A stretch of DNA of 64,000 nucleotides from Candidatus Cloacimonadota bacterium (GTDB lineage Bacteria > Cloacimonadota > Cloacimonadia > Cloacimonadales > Cloacimonadaceae), in assembly GCA_029781115.1 (NCBI GenBank), contig JAKOXG010000011.1:186001-250000 (forward strand), written 5' to 3'. Below are positions 27,881 through 38,174 of the stretch, one piece after another. The translations under genes and the position numbers were made by a program. The stretch's first letter is position 1. Each line of letters opens with the position of its first letter. The notes under the pieces are model-generated. The model did not search any database, had not been told where the DNA came from, and saw nothing but the letters and a program-made list of their open reading frames with translations.

Positions 27881-29323
27881 GTGCGTTATCTTGATTTAGC
27901 CATCGGCAAGGCTCTGGATTTGGGAGCCGAATATGCCGATATCCGAGTGCAAAAGACCAGCGACGAGGTGGTGATGCTCCGCAACTTGAGCCTCAAAAAC
28001 ACCTCACACAACGTGATCTACGGCTATGGGATCCGTGTGTTCTATCAAGGAGCCTGGGGCTTTGCACACAACAACGTCTTCAGCGAAAAGGCCGTCTTAG
28101 CCACCACACAGAAGGCCTTTGAGATTGCTCAGCTCTCTGCCAGGGTAAACAAAGACAAGAAGTTGCGCCTGGCACCGGAGCGAAGCTACATCGCCAAATA
28201 TGAAACCCCGCTCAAGATCGATCCCTTCACGGTGCCCTTGAGCGAGAAAGTGGAGCTGATGATGGAGACAAACCGCATCCTGCTTGGCTATGAAGGCATC
28301 AGGCAAGCGATGTTTTACATCATCTCCCACAAGGACGAAAAGCTCTTTGCCAGCACCTTGGGTACGCGCTTGGAGCTCAACACCCAGTGGATTGACCCCA
28401 TGGTAAGTGCCACCGCGGTAACGGATTCCGACAGCCAGAGCCGCACCTTCGATGAAGGCGGACGCTCCACCGGCTGGGAATGGGTCTTGGAGCTCAATCT
28501 GCAGGAAAAAGCCCGTCAGATCGCTCAGGAAGCGCTGATCAAGGTCAAGGCAGACGTCTTGGGCCCTGAAACCAGACGCACCCTCATCCTGGATCCCAAC
28601 CACCTCGGTCTCACCATGCATGAATCCGTCGGTCATCCCACCGAGCTTGACCGCGTCCTGGGTTGGGAAGCGGACTACGCCGGCATCTCATTTGCCACCC
28701 CCGAAAAGCTGGGTAACTACCGCTATGGCTCTGAGATCGTGAACTTTATGGGCGACAACACCCTGGAGGAAGGTCTGGCAAGCTTGGGCTTTGACGATGA
28801 CGGCGTTCCCGCCCAAAAGTGGCACATCATCAAAGACGGCATCCTCAGGGAATACGGCAGCACCCGTGATACCGCCATGGAGATCGGTCTCGACTACTCC
28901 CGTGGCTGCAACCGCGCCACCTACTACTACGATCAGCCCATCAACCGCATCCCCAATCTCTACCTGATGCCGGGCACCAAGCCACTGACGCCCAGCGAGC
29001 TTATCGCCGATACCGAAGACGGCGTCTACATCCAGGGCCGCGGCTCCTTCAGTATAGACCAGCATCGCCTCAACTTCCAGTTTGGCGGTGACTACTTCTG
29101 GGAGATCAAAAACGGCAAGCTGCACCGTCCCTTGAAGAAGGTGCTCTACAAATCCTGCAATCCTGAATTTTGGAACAGCTGCGACGCCATCTGCGACGAG
29201 AGATTCTGGCGTCCCTTTGGCGTGATCAATTGCGGCAAAGGCCAGCCTTCTCAGTCAGCGCGCATGACCCACGGTTCAGCACCCGCAAGATTCAGAAATA
29301 TCAGAGTGGGAGGATCACAATGA
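27881..29323 (+). CDS. tldD: TldD family metalloprotease
   Basis: The 480-residue protein starts at a GTG (27881) with AAAAGGAGA eight bases upstream. The zinc site HESVGHPTELD has HExxxH at 247-252. A Gly-rich C-terminal region (VYIQGRGSFSIDQHRLNFQF) is typical of TldD. TldD and TldE/PmbA form a protease that matures modified peptides and degrades unfolded small proteins. The partner gene starts 4 bp before the end (ATGA), strong evidence of coupled synthesis. The C-terminus is intact. Confidence 0.93.
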   Translation: MRYLDLAIGKALDLGAEYADIRVQKTSDEVVMLRNLSLKNTSHNVIYGYGIRVFYQGAWGFAHNNVFSEKAVLATTQKAFEIAQLSARVNKDKKLRLAPERSYIAKYETPLKIDPFTVPLSEKVELMMETNRILLGYEGIRQAMFYIISHKDEKLFASTLGTRLELNTQWIDPMVSATAVTDSDSQSRTFDEGGRSTGWEWVLELNLQEKARQIAQEALIKVKADVLGPETRRTLILDPNHLGLTMHESVGHPTELDRVLGWEADYAGISFATPEKLGNYRYGSEIVNFMGDNTLEEGLASLGFDDDGVPAQKWHIIKDGILREYGSTRDTAMEIGLDYSRGCNRATYYYDQPINRIPNLYLMPGTKPLTPSELIADTEDGVYIQGRGSFSIDQHRLNFQFGGDYFWEIKNGKLHRPLKKVLYKSCNPEFWNSCDAICDERFWRPFGVINCGKGQPSQSARMTHGSAPARFRNIRVGGSQ

Positions 29324-30597
29324 ACGCAAACTTTGAAAAGATAGCTGCTTACATCAGGCAACACTGCCATGCAGATGACTTCAGCCTCTACATCAGGTGC
29401 ACAGAAAGCCATGAAACGCGCTTTGCGCAAAATAGAGTGACGCAGCACCTGGCAGGCCCAACCTTCTCCATCAACCTTACCGCTGCCTTCGATAACCGCA
29501 CTGGCAGTGCCTCAGTGACCCAGGACGACCCTGCCAGCCTGGATAAACTGATTCAAACCGCCTGCGACATCGCCAGCCTCAACCAGCCGGACCCCGAATT
29601 TATCCCCACGGAAGGTCCCAAAGAGCTTCCCCAAGTGCAAAACTGCGATCCCGCCACCAAGGAGCTTAAGCCTGCCAAGATGATGGACATCGTCCAATAT
29701 ATGATAGACCAGGCTAAAGCCTTTGACGCCACGGTTTCCGGCCTTACGGAAAAGCACTTCCATCAGCACATGCAGGTGACCAAAAACGGCTTTGTCGGCT
29801 ACGATGAATCCACCGACTTCGGCCACTCTATGACACTGAAAAAGAACGACGTAGAGACCAAGGTAAGCTACGATTCCAAAAGCTATGGCGGCTTTGACCA
29901 GGCAGCAGAGTTCAACCGCCTCAAAGAACAGGCTATCAGCCTGGCAGACAAGCGTGATATGGATGCTACACCCATCGCCGTGATCCTGCGCCCTTACGCC
30001 CTGCAAGACCTGATCTGGTATATGACTTGGATGATGGACAGACGCTCGAGCGATGAGGGCTTCACGCCCTTCACAGGCCAGATGGGCAAGCTCTTTTTCG
30101 GCGAAAAGTTCAGCCTTTACAGCACTCTGGACATTCCCGCCATCAAAGCCCGCCCCTATGGTGATGGCATAGCTTCCAAAAACACCACCTGGGTAGAAAA
30201 TGGAGTGATCCGCAACATGCCCACCAACCGCTATTGGGCAAAAACCAAAAACCTCGAACCCAACCATATCTTCAATTTATATGTGCCCGGTGCTGATGCC
30301 ACAGAAGAGCAGATGATGCAGATGGTGCCCCGCGGCTTGATCCTGAACCAGTTTTGGTATATCCGCAGCGTGGACGCCAAAGCAGGCGAGCTCACCGGCA
30401 TGACCAGAGACGGAGTGCTCTACTTTGAAGACGGAAAGGTTCGCCATGCGGTGAACAACTTCCGTTTCAACGAGATTCCACACCTGGCCACTCGCCGCAT
30501 CCTGGCTTTGGGGCCTTCCATCCCCACTGCCTGCTCAGCTATGCTGCCCTCACTGCTGATCGACAACTTCAATTTCGTGGATAAAACCACCTTTTGA
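29320..30597 (+). CDS. pmbA: PmbA/TldE family partner of TldD
   Basis: The start is taken at the ATG overlapping the tldD stop (29320), with GGAGG upstream; the reading frame extends to 29170 but overlaps tldD deeply. The product is 425 residues. It lacks the HExxxH motif, as expected for the non-catalytic TldE side. It keeps the family patterns TRFAQNRVTQH (about 30) and DRRSSDEGFTPFTG (about 235), and the end LLIDNFNFV is typical. It should be the structural partner of the TldD heterodimer. Confidence 0.9.
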   Translation: MNANFEKIAAYIRQHCHADDFSLYIRCTESHETRFAQNRVTQHLAGPTFSINLTAAFDNRTGSASVTQDDPASLDKLIQTACDIASLNQPDPEFIPTEGPKELPQVQNCDPATKELKPAKMMDIVQYMIDQAKAFDATVSGLTEKHFHQHMQVTKNGFVGYDESTDFGHSMTLKKNDVETKVSYDSKSYGGFDQAAEFNRLKEQAISLADKRDMDATPIAVILRPYALQDLIWYMTWMMDRRSSDEGFTPFTGQMGKLFFGEKFSLYSTLDIPAIKARPYGDGIASKNTTWVENGVIRNMPTNRYWAKTKNLEPNHIFNLYVPGADATEEQMMQMVPRGLILNQFWYIRSVDAKAGELTGMTRDGVLYFEDGKVRHAVNNFRFNEIPHLATRRILALGPSIPTACSAMLPSLLIDNFNFVDKTTF

Positions 30598-30731
30598 TAA
30601 ATTGTGATTGACAAAAACGCACCCCCATTAAATGTGCGCAAATCAGTGTGATTTAACATTCCATGAGTTCTCCGCTTTTTGGGGCGCACCTCAGAAATGT
30701 CTAAATCCCCAATACAAAACAGGAGATACCC

Positions 30732-30905
30732 ATGGCCGATAAGACCTTTACCTGCAAAGATTGCGGCAAGGAATTTGTCTTCACCGAAGGTGAACAGGAA
30801 TTCTACCGTGAAAAAGGCTTGCAAAACGAACCTCAGCGTTGTCCTGAGTGCCGCAAAGCCAAAAAAGCAGCCTTCCGCAACCGTGCCCCTAAAAACCAAC
30901 AGTAG
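30732..30905 (+). CDS. Small zinc-ribbon protein
   Basis: A 57-residue product with two CxxC pairs: CKDC (8-11) and CPEC (37-40). The sequence FTCKDCGKEFVFTEGEQEFY matches the widespread 'probable zinc-ribbon domain' family. The lysine/arginine-rich tail suggests nucleic-acid contact. AGGAGA lies upstream of the ATG, and a terminator follows the stop by about 25 bp, so it is a stand-alone, probably highly expressed gene. The molecular role of the family is not established. Confidence 0.85.
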   Translation: MADKTFTCKDCGKEFVFTEGEQEFYREKGLQNEPQRCPECRKAKKAAFRNRAPKNQQ

Positions 30906-30926
30906 TTAGACGGCACACAGACTTCT

Positions 30927-30962
30927 GCCTCTGCCCTTTCCACAAGGGTGGGGGCTTTTTTG
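30927..30962 (+). terminator. Terminator of the zinc-ribbon gene
   Basis: GCCCTTT...AAGGGTG stem then GGGGGCTTTTTTG. A T run follows the G/C-rich arm. Confidence 0.65.
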
Positions 30963-31014
30963 TTGGCTCAAATGCAATTTTAGCAGACAGCTTGATGCCT
31001 GCGCAGCCGCCCCT

Positions 31015-31088
31015 TTCGTGTGTATCCGTGGAAAGCATCAAACTGCGTTTGATTGCGGCGGTTTGGCAACCTCCGGCTACAAGGCCTA
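31015..31088. repeat. Repeat module abutting the UshA-like gene
   Basis: Nearly identical to 37779-37846: GTGTATCCGTGGAAA, then AACTGCGTTTGATTGCGG, then GGTTTGGCAACCTCCGGC. The end of the module runs into the TAG stop of the minus-strand gene at 31086. Confidence 0.75.
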
Positions 31089-32483
31089 CTGCGGCGAAGC
31101 CGCTCCTCCATATTCGATGATCATCTGCCGCACGATCGCATCCAGGATCAGTTCGCCCGTATCATGGACGTCGAAAGGCTCAAATCCCAGATACTTATCC
31201 CATTGTCCCACCAAATAGTCATGACTCACCACCCTGTAGAGTCTGTCCGCCTGGATGGCGCCGGTATCAAAATCCGAATAATCACAGACGTCAAAAGCTC
31301 TGGCGATGGGGTCTGCTTCATTGAGACCCAGCCAAGCGATGAGATCACACCCATAGCAGCTGAAGATGTTGATATAGTTCACAAAAGGCAGCATCTCGTG
31401 CATATCCCGCAACGTCACATCTCCTGCGGGGATAAACCTGCGAAAGCCGCCGTTGTTCACGATGGCGATATCCGCTCTGTCTTGATACTGCTTGAAGAGC
31501 GCATTTGCCATCCACTTGGAAAGAACTGTGGATTCATACTTATTGGGCTGCCAATCCACCGGCAGATGCGCTATCACCCTGCCCAGTTCAGCCTCAATCT
31601 CATCCGAGACCTGCTTTACAAACAGCCTTACGGGATTCTCTTTGGAAGCTTCCAAGGTGATGGGCTCCAAGCGGCTCTGCAGCGACACGATGCGATCATC
31701 CTCCACCTCCAGATCCAACACGCCCAAAAAGCGCAAGTGACTGCCCGCCTGAGCGATCCAGATGCCATTCACCTGCACCGCCGGTTCCAAAACGTGGTGA
31801 CTGTGCCCACCGACGATCAGGTCTACCCGCTCATCCAGCTGAGTCGCCAAAAGACTGTCCGCCTCAAAACCATTATGCGTGATCAACACCACCAGATCGG
31901 TAGCCTTGTCCAACTCATCCAGATAGAGCTCCACCGCCCGTTTATAGGGCAATAGCTTGATATCCGCCACGTTTTGCGCCTTCACCTTTTCGCCCAGTTC
32001 CAGCGTCATCAGTCCCAAAATCCCCACCTTCAGCTCGTCCATTTCTATGATATGCCAAGGCTTAAAGCGCGGCTTGCCATCAGCTTTATTCACGATATTG
32101 CTGCTCACGAAGGGGAAGTTTGCCAGATGCGTGAGCCGCTCCGTGTTGGCCGGACTCTGATCGAATTCATGATTGCCCAAGGTAGCGGCATCCAAGCCCA
32201 AACGGTTGAATACACCGATCACCGCTCCACCCACGGCTCCGGCATAGTTTCTGGCGGAGAAAGCCGAGCCGGTTTGCTGGTCGCCGGCATCCAGATAGAT
32301 GCTCCTTTCCGCCGTGCTGCGGTTGTAATCCAGATGTTCCCAGAGGCTTTCGTAAGATCCTGAAGCGCCTGGCACGCTGCGATATGCGCCGTGGCTGTCA
32401 TTGGTATGCAGGATGCGCAAAGCCACCGCCGGCAGCCCAATGACCAACACGCTCAATACAAGTATAGTCGTTAGTCTTTTCAT
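31086..32483 (-). CDS. 5'-nucleotidase / UshA-like metallophosphoesterase
   Basis: The 465-residue exported enzyme has a signal peptide (1-22). Calcineurin-like metal motifs follow: LHTNDSHG (about 25-32), GNHEFDQ (about 103) and GGHSHH (about 225). The C-terminal 5'-nucleotidase domain starts around 290 and includes NGGFRRFIPAGD. These enzymes hydrolyse nucleotides or UDP-sugars in the periplasm. The last codons (GGAASPQ) and the stop match a repeat module (GGCGGCTTCGCCGCAG) seen elsewhere, so the C-terminus may have been reshaped by repeat insertion. Last gene of the queD operon; overlaps kdsB by 4 bp. Confidence 0.88.
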   Translation of the reverse strand: MKRLTTILVLSVLVIGLPAVALRILHTNDSHGAYRSVPGASGSYESLWEHLDYNRSTAERSIYLDAGDQQTGSAFSARNYAGAVGGAVIGVFNRLGLDAATLGNHEFDQSPANTERLTHLANFPFVSSNIVNKADGKPRFKPWHIIEMDELKVGILGLMTLELGEKVKAQNVADIKLLPYKRAVELYLDELDKATDLVVLITHNGFEADSLLATQLDERVDLIVGGHSHHVLEPAVQVNGIWIAQAGSHLRFLGVLDLEVEDDRIVSLQSRLEPITLEASKENPVRLFVKQVSDEIEAELGRVIAHLPVDWQPNKYESTVLSKWMANALFKQYQDRADIAIVNNGGFRRFIPAGDVTLRDMHEMLPFVNYINIFSCYGCDLIAWLGLNEADPIARAFDVCDYSDFDTGAIQADRLYRVVSHDYLVGQWDKYLGFEPFDVHDTGELILDAIVRQMIIEYGGAASPQ

Positions 32484-33199
32484 TTTATCATCCTCTGCGC
32501 CCGCTCCAGATCTTCAGGTGTATCGATGCCGATGCCCTGATAATCCGTCTCCACCATCTGGATGTCGATTCCGTTTTCCAAAGCGCGCAACTGCTCCAGC
32601 TTTTCCACGCTTTCCAGCTTCCCTACGCTCAGGCTCACAAACCTCAGTAAAGTCTCCTTGCGCCAGGCGTATACTCCGATGTGGCGCATATAGTTATAGC
32701 CAGCATTGCCATCACGGTCATGGGGTATCAAGCTGCGGGAAAAGTAGAGTGCTTTACCTGAGGCGTCCGTTACCACTTTCACGACGCCGGGATCTTTGAG
32801 CATTCCGCCATCCAGGATAGGCGTCATCAGCGAAGCCATCTGCACTTTGGGATCACGAAAGCTGTCAAGCAGCGGTTTTAGCACTTCTGCAGAAATGAAA
32901 GGCTCGTCGCCCTGCACGTTTACGATGATGTCCGCATCCAAGCCGGACGCCACTTCTGCCACGCGATCCGAACCGCTGGGATGGTCACTGCGTGTCATCT
33001 GCGCCTTCCCTCCCGCTGCCAAGACCACATCCAGGATGCGCTGATCATCTGTCGCCACGATCACCTCGTCAAAGAGCGCCGTCTTGACCACCGCCTCCCA
33101 CACGCAATTGATCAGACACTTCCCGCCCAACATGGCAAGCGGCTTTTCCGGGAAGCGCGTACTGCCCAAACGCGCCGGGATTATCGCTGCTGTTTTCAT
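32480..33199 (-). CDS. kdsB: 3-deoxy-manno-octulosonate cytidylyltransferase
   Basis: The 239-residue CMP-KDO synthetase begins IIPARLGSTRFPEKPL (6-21), the signature CTP-binding loop. DVVLAAGG/TRSDHPSGSDR (about 75-90), NVQGDEPF and HIGVYAWRKETL follow. It activates KDO with CTP for lipid A-core assembly, so the cell should make LPS. It overlaps the neighbouring genes by 4 bp on both sides. Confidence 0.95.
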   Translation of the reverse strand: MKTAAIIPARLGSTRFPEKPLAMLGGKCLINCVWEAVVKTALFDEVIVATDDQRILDVVLAAGGKAQMTRSDHPSGSDRVAEVASGLDADIIVNVQGDEPFISAEVLKPLLDSFRDPKVQMASLMTPILDGGMLKDPGVVKVVTDASGKALYFSRSLIPHDRDGNAGYNYMRHIGVYAWRKETLLRFVSLSVGKLESVEKLEQLRALENGIDIQMVETDYQGIGIDTPEDLERAQRMIK

Positions 33200-34002
33200 T
33201 TTCCCTCCTGACTCCTTAGGCTGAGATACACCTTAAAGCTCTGCATCCCCTCCGTTTTCATGGGTATGATAAAGCATTTATCCAAGTATGCTTTATAGGA
33301 GATGGTCACCGTTTCGTCCGTGAACTTGCGGATGTCCATCTCGTCCGAGCTCTCGTGTGAACCGGCTATCTTTTGTAGCCTGTATTTTCCCATCAGCCTC
33401 AGTGCGTTTTCATGCGCCATAAACCAGGCATCCGGGAGCGAGGCTGCCAATGCTGAAGCCACCACGTTTATCACCTTGCCATCCTGGCTGACGGTGGCGT
33501 CTGCACACCAGGCCGGCACTTTATTTCCCTTCATTTTACGGATGCGCCCGTCCACTTTTCCATCGATAAAGCCATAAAGCGCCAGGTGATAGCCCATCAG
33601 GTCTGCACTGTCCAGCTTGATCAAATCCTGATGCGCTTTCTTCAGATATTCCATATCCGCACTCACCACCAGCTTGAGCTTGGCCTCTTTGGAATCCGAA
33701 TTTTCCTCATCCGCCCACTCAAAGATAGCCCTTTTATCCACCACAAAGCTGCTGTGATTGCGTGAAAGCACCACGGCGGCATATTCTCTGGCGATGGAAT
33801 CTGCTCTGGCTTCCCGATGGGTATCCGTGTAGGCAAAACCAATGGCATAGCTGCCTGAAGGCACCTGCCACAGCCAAGCCGGCGCCTCAAAATCGCCAAT
33901 CTCCACCTGAACTTGCGGCTCTGCTGAGACCTGCACCACCTTATTCTGCGTGCAGGCAGCTAAACCAATAATGATCAAAAGCAAGAGCGATACTCGTTTC
34001 AT
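33196..34002 (-). CDS. LPP20-like lipoprotein
   Basis: A 268-residue protein with a lipoprotein signal ending in LAAC (Cys17). The mature part has [14 protein letters not shown] followed by an A-rich helix ([18 protein letters not shown]). This resembles LPP20-type domains that often occur in outer-membrane lipoproteins of unknown function. It overlaps mnmG and kdsB by 4 bp each. No enzymatic motif is visible. Confidence 0.72.
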   Translation of the reverse strand: MKRVSLLLLIIIGLAACTQNKVVQVSAEPQVQVEIGDFEAPAWLWQVPSGSYAIGFAYTDTHREARADSIAREYAAVVLSRNHSSFVVDKRAIFEWADEENSDSKEAKLKLVVSADMEYLKKAHQDLIKLDSADLMGYHLALYGFIDGKVDGRIRKMKGNKVPAWCADATVSQDGKVINVVASALAASLPDAWFMAHENALRLMGKYRLQKIAGSHESSDEMDIRKFTDETVTISYKAYLDKCFIIPMKTEGMQSFKVYLSLRSQEGK

Positions 34003-35819
34003 CTTTGCTCCTTGTTTGCATGTTTGCGCAACCAGACCATCAGCGCGCTGGCATCCGTATAATTTACACCCGGCACCCGCAAAGCCTGCGCCAAGTTTCT
34101 GGGGCGAATCTTGGCTAGCTTTTCCCTCGCCTCGGTTGCCAAGGTGGGAATGCTCAAATAGTCTATATCACCGGGCAAAAGGATGTCTTCCGAAGAGCTG
34201 AAGCGGTCGATCTCCTCTTGCGCCCGCTTGAGGTAACCCTCATATTTGATGGCCAGTTCGATGCGCGAAGCGACGTCTCTATCCAGAAGAGGTGAGGGTT
34301 GATAACCATGCTCAACCAACGATGCAAAAGTAATCTCCGGCCTCTTCAATAAAATGGCATAGGGGATGGACTCCCGGCTTTTCTCTCTTTTCAGGCGCTG
34401 CATCTCCTGCTCCTTGAGCTCCAGCATCTTACAAAAGCGTCCGTATCTCGCCTCACTCACCAAGCCCAGTTCATAACCCAGCTGCATCAGCCTTTCATCG
34501 GCATTATCCTGCCTCAGCATCAGCCGATACTCCGCACGGGAGGTGAACATCCGATAGGGCTCGTTGGTGCCCCGCGTGACCAGATCATCCACCAACACCC
34601 CGATATAAGCCTGCGACCGGCTGAGGATGAGCGGGTCTTTACCCTCCAGCGCCAGAGTGGCATTGATGCCCGCCATCAGCCCTTGCGCCGCCGCCTCTTC
34701 ATAGCCCGAAGTGCCGTTGATCTGCCCCGCAAGATACAAACCTTTGATCCGCTTGGATTCCAGCGAACTGTCTATCTCCGCCGCAGGGATGCAATCATAC
34801 TCGATCGCATAGGCATAGCGCATGATGCGTGCCTGCTCCAAACCCGGAATGCTGTGCACGATCTGCTCCTGAATATCCGCCGGCAGCGAAGTGGAGACGC
34901 CATTCACATAGCCCTCAAAAGTATAGAGTCCCTCCGGCTCGATAAAGATCTGATGGCTGTCGCGCTGCGGAAACTTCACGATCTTATCCTCGATGGACGG
35001 ACAATACCGTGCCCCAATCCCCTCTATCATCCCGCCATAAAGCGAGGACAGAGCAATGTTTTCACTGATCAGCCTGTGCGTCTCGGGCGTAGTGCGCGTA
35101 ATATAGCAGGAGGCCAGGTTCTTGAGCTCCACATCCCGATAATAGGAATAGCCGCTGGGCTCCTCATCCCCGGGTTGCTCCTCCAAAAGGCTGTAATCCA
35201 GGCTGCGCAGATCCACCCGCGGTGGCGTGCCGGTCTTAAAACGCAGCAGTTCAAACCCCAAAGACTCCAGCGAGTCGCTCAGCTCGATGGACGCCGGCTC
35301 ACCGCTGCGTCCGCCGGAAACCACGCTTTTGCCCACATGCAGCGTTCCCTTGAGGAAAGTCCCCATCGCCAAAATCACCTTGGGCGCAAAGTATTGCGAA
35401 CCGATCTGACTCTCCAAGCCGTATACCCGCCCCTCATTGACCAGGATCTTGGTGATGGTGGCTTCGATGAGCGTGAGGTTTTCCTGCTCTTCCAAGGTCT
35501 TGTGCATATGCGTGCTGTAGAGCCGTCTGTCGTTTTGGCTGCGGGGTGCCCAGACCGCCGGTCCCTTCTTTTTATTGAGCATGCGAAAGTGGATGCCGCT
35601 CAAGTCTGCGCAGTAGCCCAGCTCGCCGCCCAAAGCATCAATCTCTTTGGCCAGATGCCCCTTGGCCGGCCCGCCGATGCTGGGATTGCAGCTCATGGTG
35701 CCCACATTTTCCAGCTTGATGGTAAAAACAGCCGTTTTGGCACCTCTTCTGGCACTCGCCAAGGCCGCTTCGATGCCGGCATGGCCTGCACCCACCACCA
35801 GGACGTCGTATTTATTCAC
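33999..35819 (-). CDS. mnmG: tRNA uridine-5-carboxymethylaminomethyl modification enzyme MnmG
   Basis: The 606-residue protein starts with an FAD-binding [10 protein letters not shown] (8 on). The family marker [13 protein letters not shown] follows (about 44-56), then [16 protein letters not shown] (around 360) and a C-terminal helical domain. With MnmE it modifies the wobble uridine of several tRNAs. Normal length. It sits 12 bp after engB. Confidence 0.96.
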   Translation of the reverse strand: MNKYDVLVVGAGHAGIEAALASARRGAKTAVFTIKLENVGTMSCNPSIGGPAKGHLAKEIDALGGELGYCADLSGIHFRMLNKKKGPAVWAPRSQNDRRLYSTHMHKTLEEQENLTLIEATITKILVNEGRVYGLESQIGSQYFAPKVILAMGTFLKGTLHVGKSVVSGGRSGEPASIELSDSLESLGFELLRFKTGTPPRVDLRSLDYSLLEEQPGDEEPSGYSYYRDVELKNLASCYITRTTPETHRLISENIALSSLYGGMIEGIGARYCPSIEDKIVKFPQRDSHQIFIEPEGLYTFEGYVNGVSTSLPADIQEQIVHSIPGLEQARIMRYAYAIEYDCIPAAEIDSSLESKRIKGLYLAGQINGTSGYEEAAAQGLMAGINATLALEGKDPLILSRSQAYIGVLVDDLVTRGTNEPYRMFTSRAEYRLMLRQDNADERLMQLGYELGLVSEARYGRFCKMLELKEQEMQRLKREKSRESIPYAILLKRPEITFASLVEHGYQPSPLLDRDVASRIELAIKYEGYLKRAQEEIDRFSSSEDILLPGDIDYLSIPTLATEAREKLAKIRPRNLAQALRVPGVNYTDASALMVWLRKHANKEQR

Positions 35820-35831
35820 TTGTCCAAGCTC

Positions 35832-36446
35832 TTAGTCGATCACGTGACTGCGCATCCACTCATAGATCTTTTCCACGCCCGTCTTTTTCAGAGCGGAAAC
35901 GGGGAAAATCTGCTCCGGCTCCAAGCCCAAACCCTTGGCCAACTGCTCCACCGTGCCCTTGACCTTGGTTTTGGCAATCTTATCCGCCTTGGTGGCTACC
36001 ACGCAGAAAGGCATCTCTCTGGCTTGCAGGATCTCAACCATCAGGATGTCCTTGGGATCCGCTTCGTGCCGGATATCCACCAAGACCAGGATAGCCTTCA
36101 AGGATTCACGCTCCTCAAAGTAGTGCATCACCATGCGGCGCCATTTCTCCATCTCAGCTTGGCTCACCGAGGCGTATCCATAACCGGGCAGGTCTGTGAG
36201 TTGCAGTCGCCCTTCGGTGGCGGTTTCATCGTCTTTGTAGCGCGTCAAAAAGAAATTGAGCAGCTTGGTCTTTCCGGGTGTATTGCTGGTCTTGGCCAGT
36301 TTGTTCATACCGGTTATCAGGTTGATGAGCGTGGATTTACCCACATTGCTCCTACCCACAAAGGCAAATTCAGTAAAAGCGCTGGCGGGATAATCTGCAG
36401 GCTCCACCGCAGATTTGACGAAAAAGCTTTGCACTAATCTAAACAT
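35832..36446 (-). CDS. engB: Ribosome-biogenesis GTPase EngB (YihA/YsxC)
   Basis: The 204-residue GTPase has G1 GRSNVGKST (31-39), G3 DLPGYGY and G4 TKADK. Length and motifs fit EngB, which assists large-subunit assembly. It overlaps queD by 8 bp and precedes mnmG. Confidence 0.94.
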   Translation of the reverse strand: MFRLVQSFFVKSAVEPADYPASAFTEFAFVGRSNVGKSTLINLITGMNKLAKTSNTPGKTKLLNFFLTRYKDDETATEGRLQLTDLPGYGYASVSQAEMEKWRRMVMHYFEERESLKAILVLVDIRHEADPKDILMVEILQAREMPFCVVATKADKIAKTKVKGTVEQLAKGLGLEPEQIFPVSALKKTGVEKIYEWMRSHVID

Positions 36447-36810
36447 GGCTATAAGTCACCGAACTGCGTTCTGATTCAAAGATTTCCACGCTCTCCACCC
36501 TGCCGGGAAGCTGCGCCAAAGCCGCCTCAAAACGCTCATAGATGTAACGTGATAAGTTCTCGCTGGTGGGGTTTTTATCCTTAAAGTAGGGCAGATCATT
36601 CAGATAGCTGTGATCCAGCTCATCCAGGATCTCCCCCATGAGCCGCTTGATCACCCCAAAATCCAGTGCCATACCGATGTCATCCAAGACATCACAGGCG
36701 AGGGTGACCTTCACCTTCCAATTGTGGCCGTGCAGGTTTTTGCAGGCACCTTCGTAGCCACACAATTTGTGGGCAGCGCTGAAGCTGTCGCTCACACTAA
36801 GTCTATACAT
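36439..36810 (-). CDS. queD: 6-pyruvoyl-tetrahydropterin synthase / QueD family
   Basis: A 123-residue protein with zinc ligands His14, His27 and His29 and the catalytic Cys23 in CKNLHGH. The C-terminal ESERSSVTY is the usual end region. QueD makes 6-carboxy-tetrahydropterin for queuosine. No other queuosine gene is adjacent, so a pterin role is also possible. First gene of a six-gene minus operon (queD-engB-mnmG-lipoprotein-kdsB-nucleotidase). Confidence 0.9.
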   Translation of the reverse strand: MYRLSVSDSFSAAHKLCGYEGACKNLHGHNWKVKVTLACDVLDDIGMALDFGVIKRLMGEILDELDHSYLNDLPYFKDKNPTSENLSRYIYERFEAALAQLPGRVESVEIFESERSSVTYSHV

Positions 36811-37227
36811 TACTATCTCCTAAGATACGCTTATATCAGGTTGTTACGGTTTGGTGCCATTATCTGGAACCATCCCTTTTATGGCAAGTGAAAAATCGTG
36901 CAGCCCCTTACTCTCTCCCTCCTGCAGCGAAGCTGCCCCCCCCCTGAATTCGTGCTAATTCGTGGAAAAGAGTAAAATCAGAAAAACGGCGGTTCGGCGA
37001 CCGCCCGTACATCCCCCCCCCTTCGCTCTCTCTCCCTCATGCCGACACAGTCGGCCAAATCCCCGAAACCAGCGCAGCTCCTAACACCTAAAACCTAACA
37101 CCTAACACCTGGCCGGCGCATCCGGCCTTGTAGCCGGAGGTTGCCAAACCGCCGCAGTATGGTCGCTTGCCATAGCGACCCACCCGTAGCCGGCAAGCGC
37201 CGGCTACCATTTTGCAGTAGTTTATAT
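36811..37227. repeat. Repeat mosaic upstream of queD
   Basis: After the queD leader comes a stack of modules shared with other islands. These are a pyrimidine tract CTCTCTCCCTC (36908 and 37028), TAATTCGTGGAAAA (36957), and the hairpin GGCGGT-N6-ACCGCC (36988-37005). A heptamer array of CCTAACA/CCTAAAA units is at 37081-37110. GGTTGCCAAACCGCCGC is at about 37139-37155, and the hairpin GGTCGCTTGCCATAGCGACC at 37161-37180. No gene is seen. Confidence 0.7.
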
Positions 37228-37546
37228 CCAACTAAAATAGTGGGAGTTTATCTCCACTATCCGGCAGCAAAAAGCAGGCCTAAAATCAACATTTGACATA
37301 TTACTATAACATAGCAACCTATAACCCCCATTACAGACCCTCCTCAAATGCCGATTCCATGCGGACTCCCAACTCCTTCCCTGCTGCTCTCCTGCTCCTC
37401 TAACAAGTAAGCAGTAAGAAAGCAGGCAGTTAGGAGCAGGAGGCAAGTGGGAGGAAAATGGATATCGGGAAGGTGGGTAAGGCGGGCGAAAAGTCAACCT
37501 TTGCGCTTTCCTCCGTTTTCGGCAAACAAATTATGGGCGAGTTTCG
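37228..37546 (-). repeat. ~280-bp interspersed repeat, copy 3
   Basis: Reverse orientation. Very close to copy 4 over the whole length from CGAAACTCGCCCATAATTTG to the TTGATTTT block, and it also keeps the end hairpin (CCCACTATTTTAGTTGG). The middle stem is the best of the four: CTCCTGCTCCT pairs perfectly with AGGAGCAGGAG (11 bp). A 91-codon frame on this strand resembles one in copy 4 but is not kept in copies 1 and 2. Confidence 0.85.
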
Positions 37547-38060
37547 GCAGCAATCAGCCACTGAAATCCAAGAAAGTAGTCCGGTTTTTTTGGCACGAGT
37601 CAGTGCGGCTTCGCCGGTACCTTCGGTGCGCGGCGAGCGACCATACATCCCATAATTCGTGTAATTCGTGGGAAAAACAAGAAAGCACAGAATCGTCCGG
37701 ATTGCCATTAAAAAGCACACGGATTCCCCGAAACCAGCGCAGCGACTGACGACTGGCAAGCGCAGCTTGCTGCCCAGTCGTGTGTATCCGTGGAAAACAT
37801 CAAACTGCGTTTGATTGCGGCGGTTTGGCAACCTCCGGCTACAAGGTCAGTGCGGCTTCGCCGGTACCTTCGGTGCGCGGCGAGCGACCATACATCCCAT
37901 AATTCGTGTTAATTCGTGTAATTCGTGGGAAAAACAAAGAGTTTCAGAACCATCCGGATTCCATCAAAAGCATGCGCCTCTTCGCCACCTGCGTCAGCCG
38001 CTAAAACCTAACACCTAAAACCTAACACCTAACCAACACAGTCTGTCACTCGTGGAAAAT
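37547..38060. repeat. Repeat mosaic between interspersed repeat copy 3 and the sigma-like gene
   Basis: It contains a perfect 64-bp direct repeat (37599-37662 and 37846-37909) starting GTCAGTGCGGCTTCGCCGG. It also holds the GTGTATCCGTGG...CCTCCGGCTAC module (37779-37846) and the AATTCGTG tandem motif (37649-37672, 37897-37930). A heptamer array of CTAAAAC/CTAACAC units is at 38001-38033. No open frame is credible. Confidence 0.75.
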
Positions 38061-38110
38061 ACTCCACTTTTTAGTCATAATTCGTTTTGTTACAAAACCG
38101 CATATTGTGC

Positions 38111-38149
38111 TTGACATATTTTGCGCTTTACTGGATTGATCCTTATAGG
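38111..38149 (+). promoter_or_regulatory. Possible promoter of sigma-like paralogue B
   Basis: TTGACA at 38111-38116. No good -10 at 17 bp (GATTGA); TATAGG lies further on. This 5' region is unlike those of the other two paralogues. Confidence 0.35.
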
Positions 38150-38174
38150 AGAATAACTTGAAGGATGCTGTAAA

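Noticed and set aside
34683-36437. A 584-codon open frame on the plus strand opposite mnmG and engB
   Set aside because: Both minus-strand genes are certain by motif; the frame has no recognisable domain or ribosome binding site and arises from codon bias.
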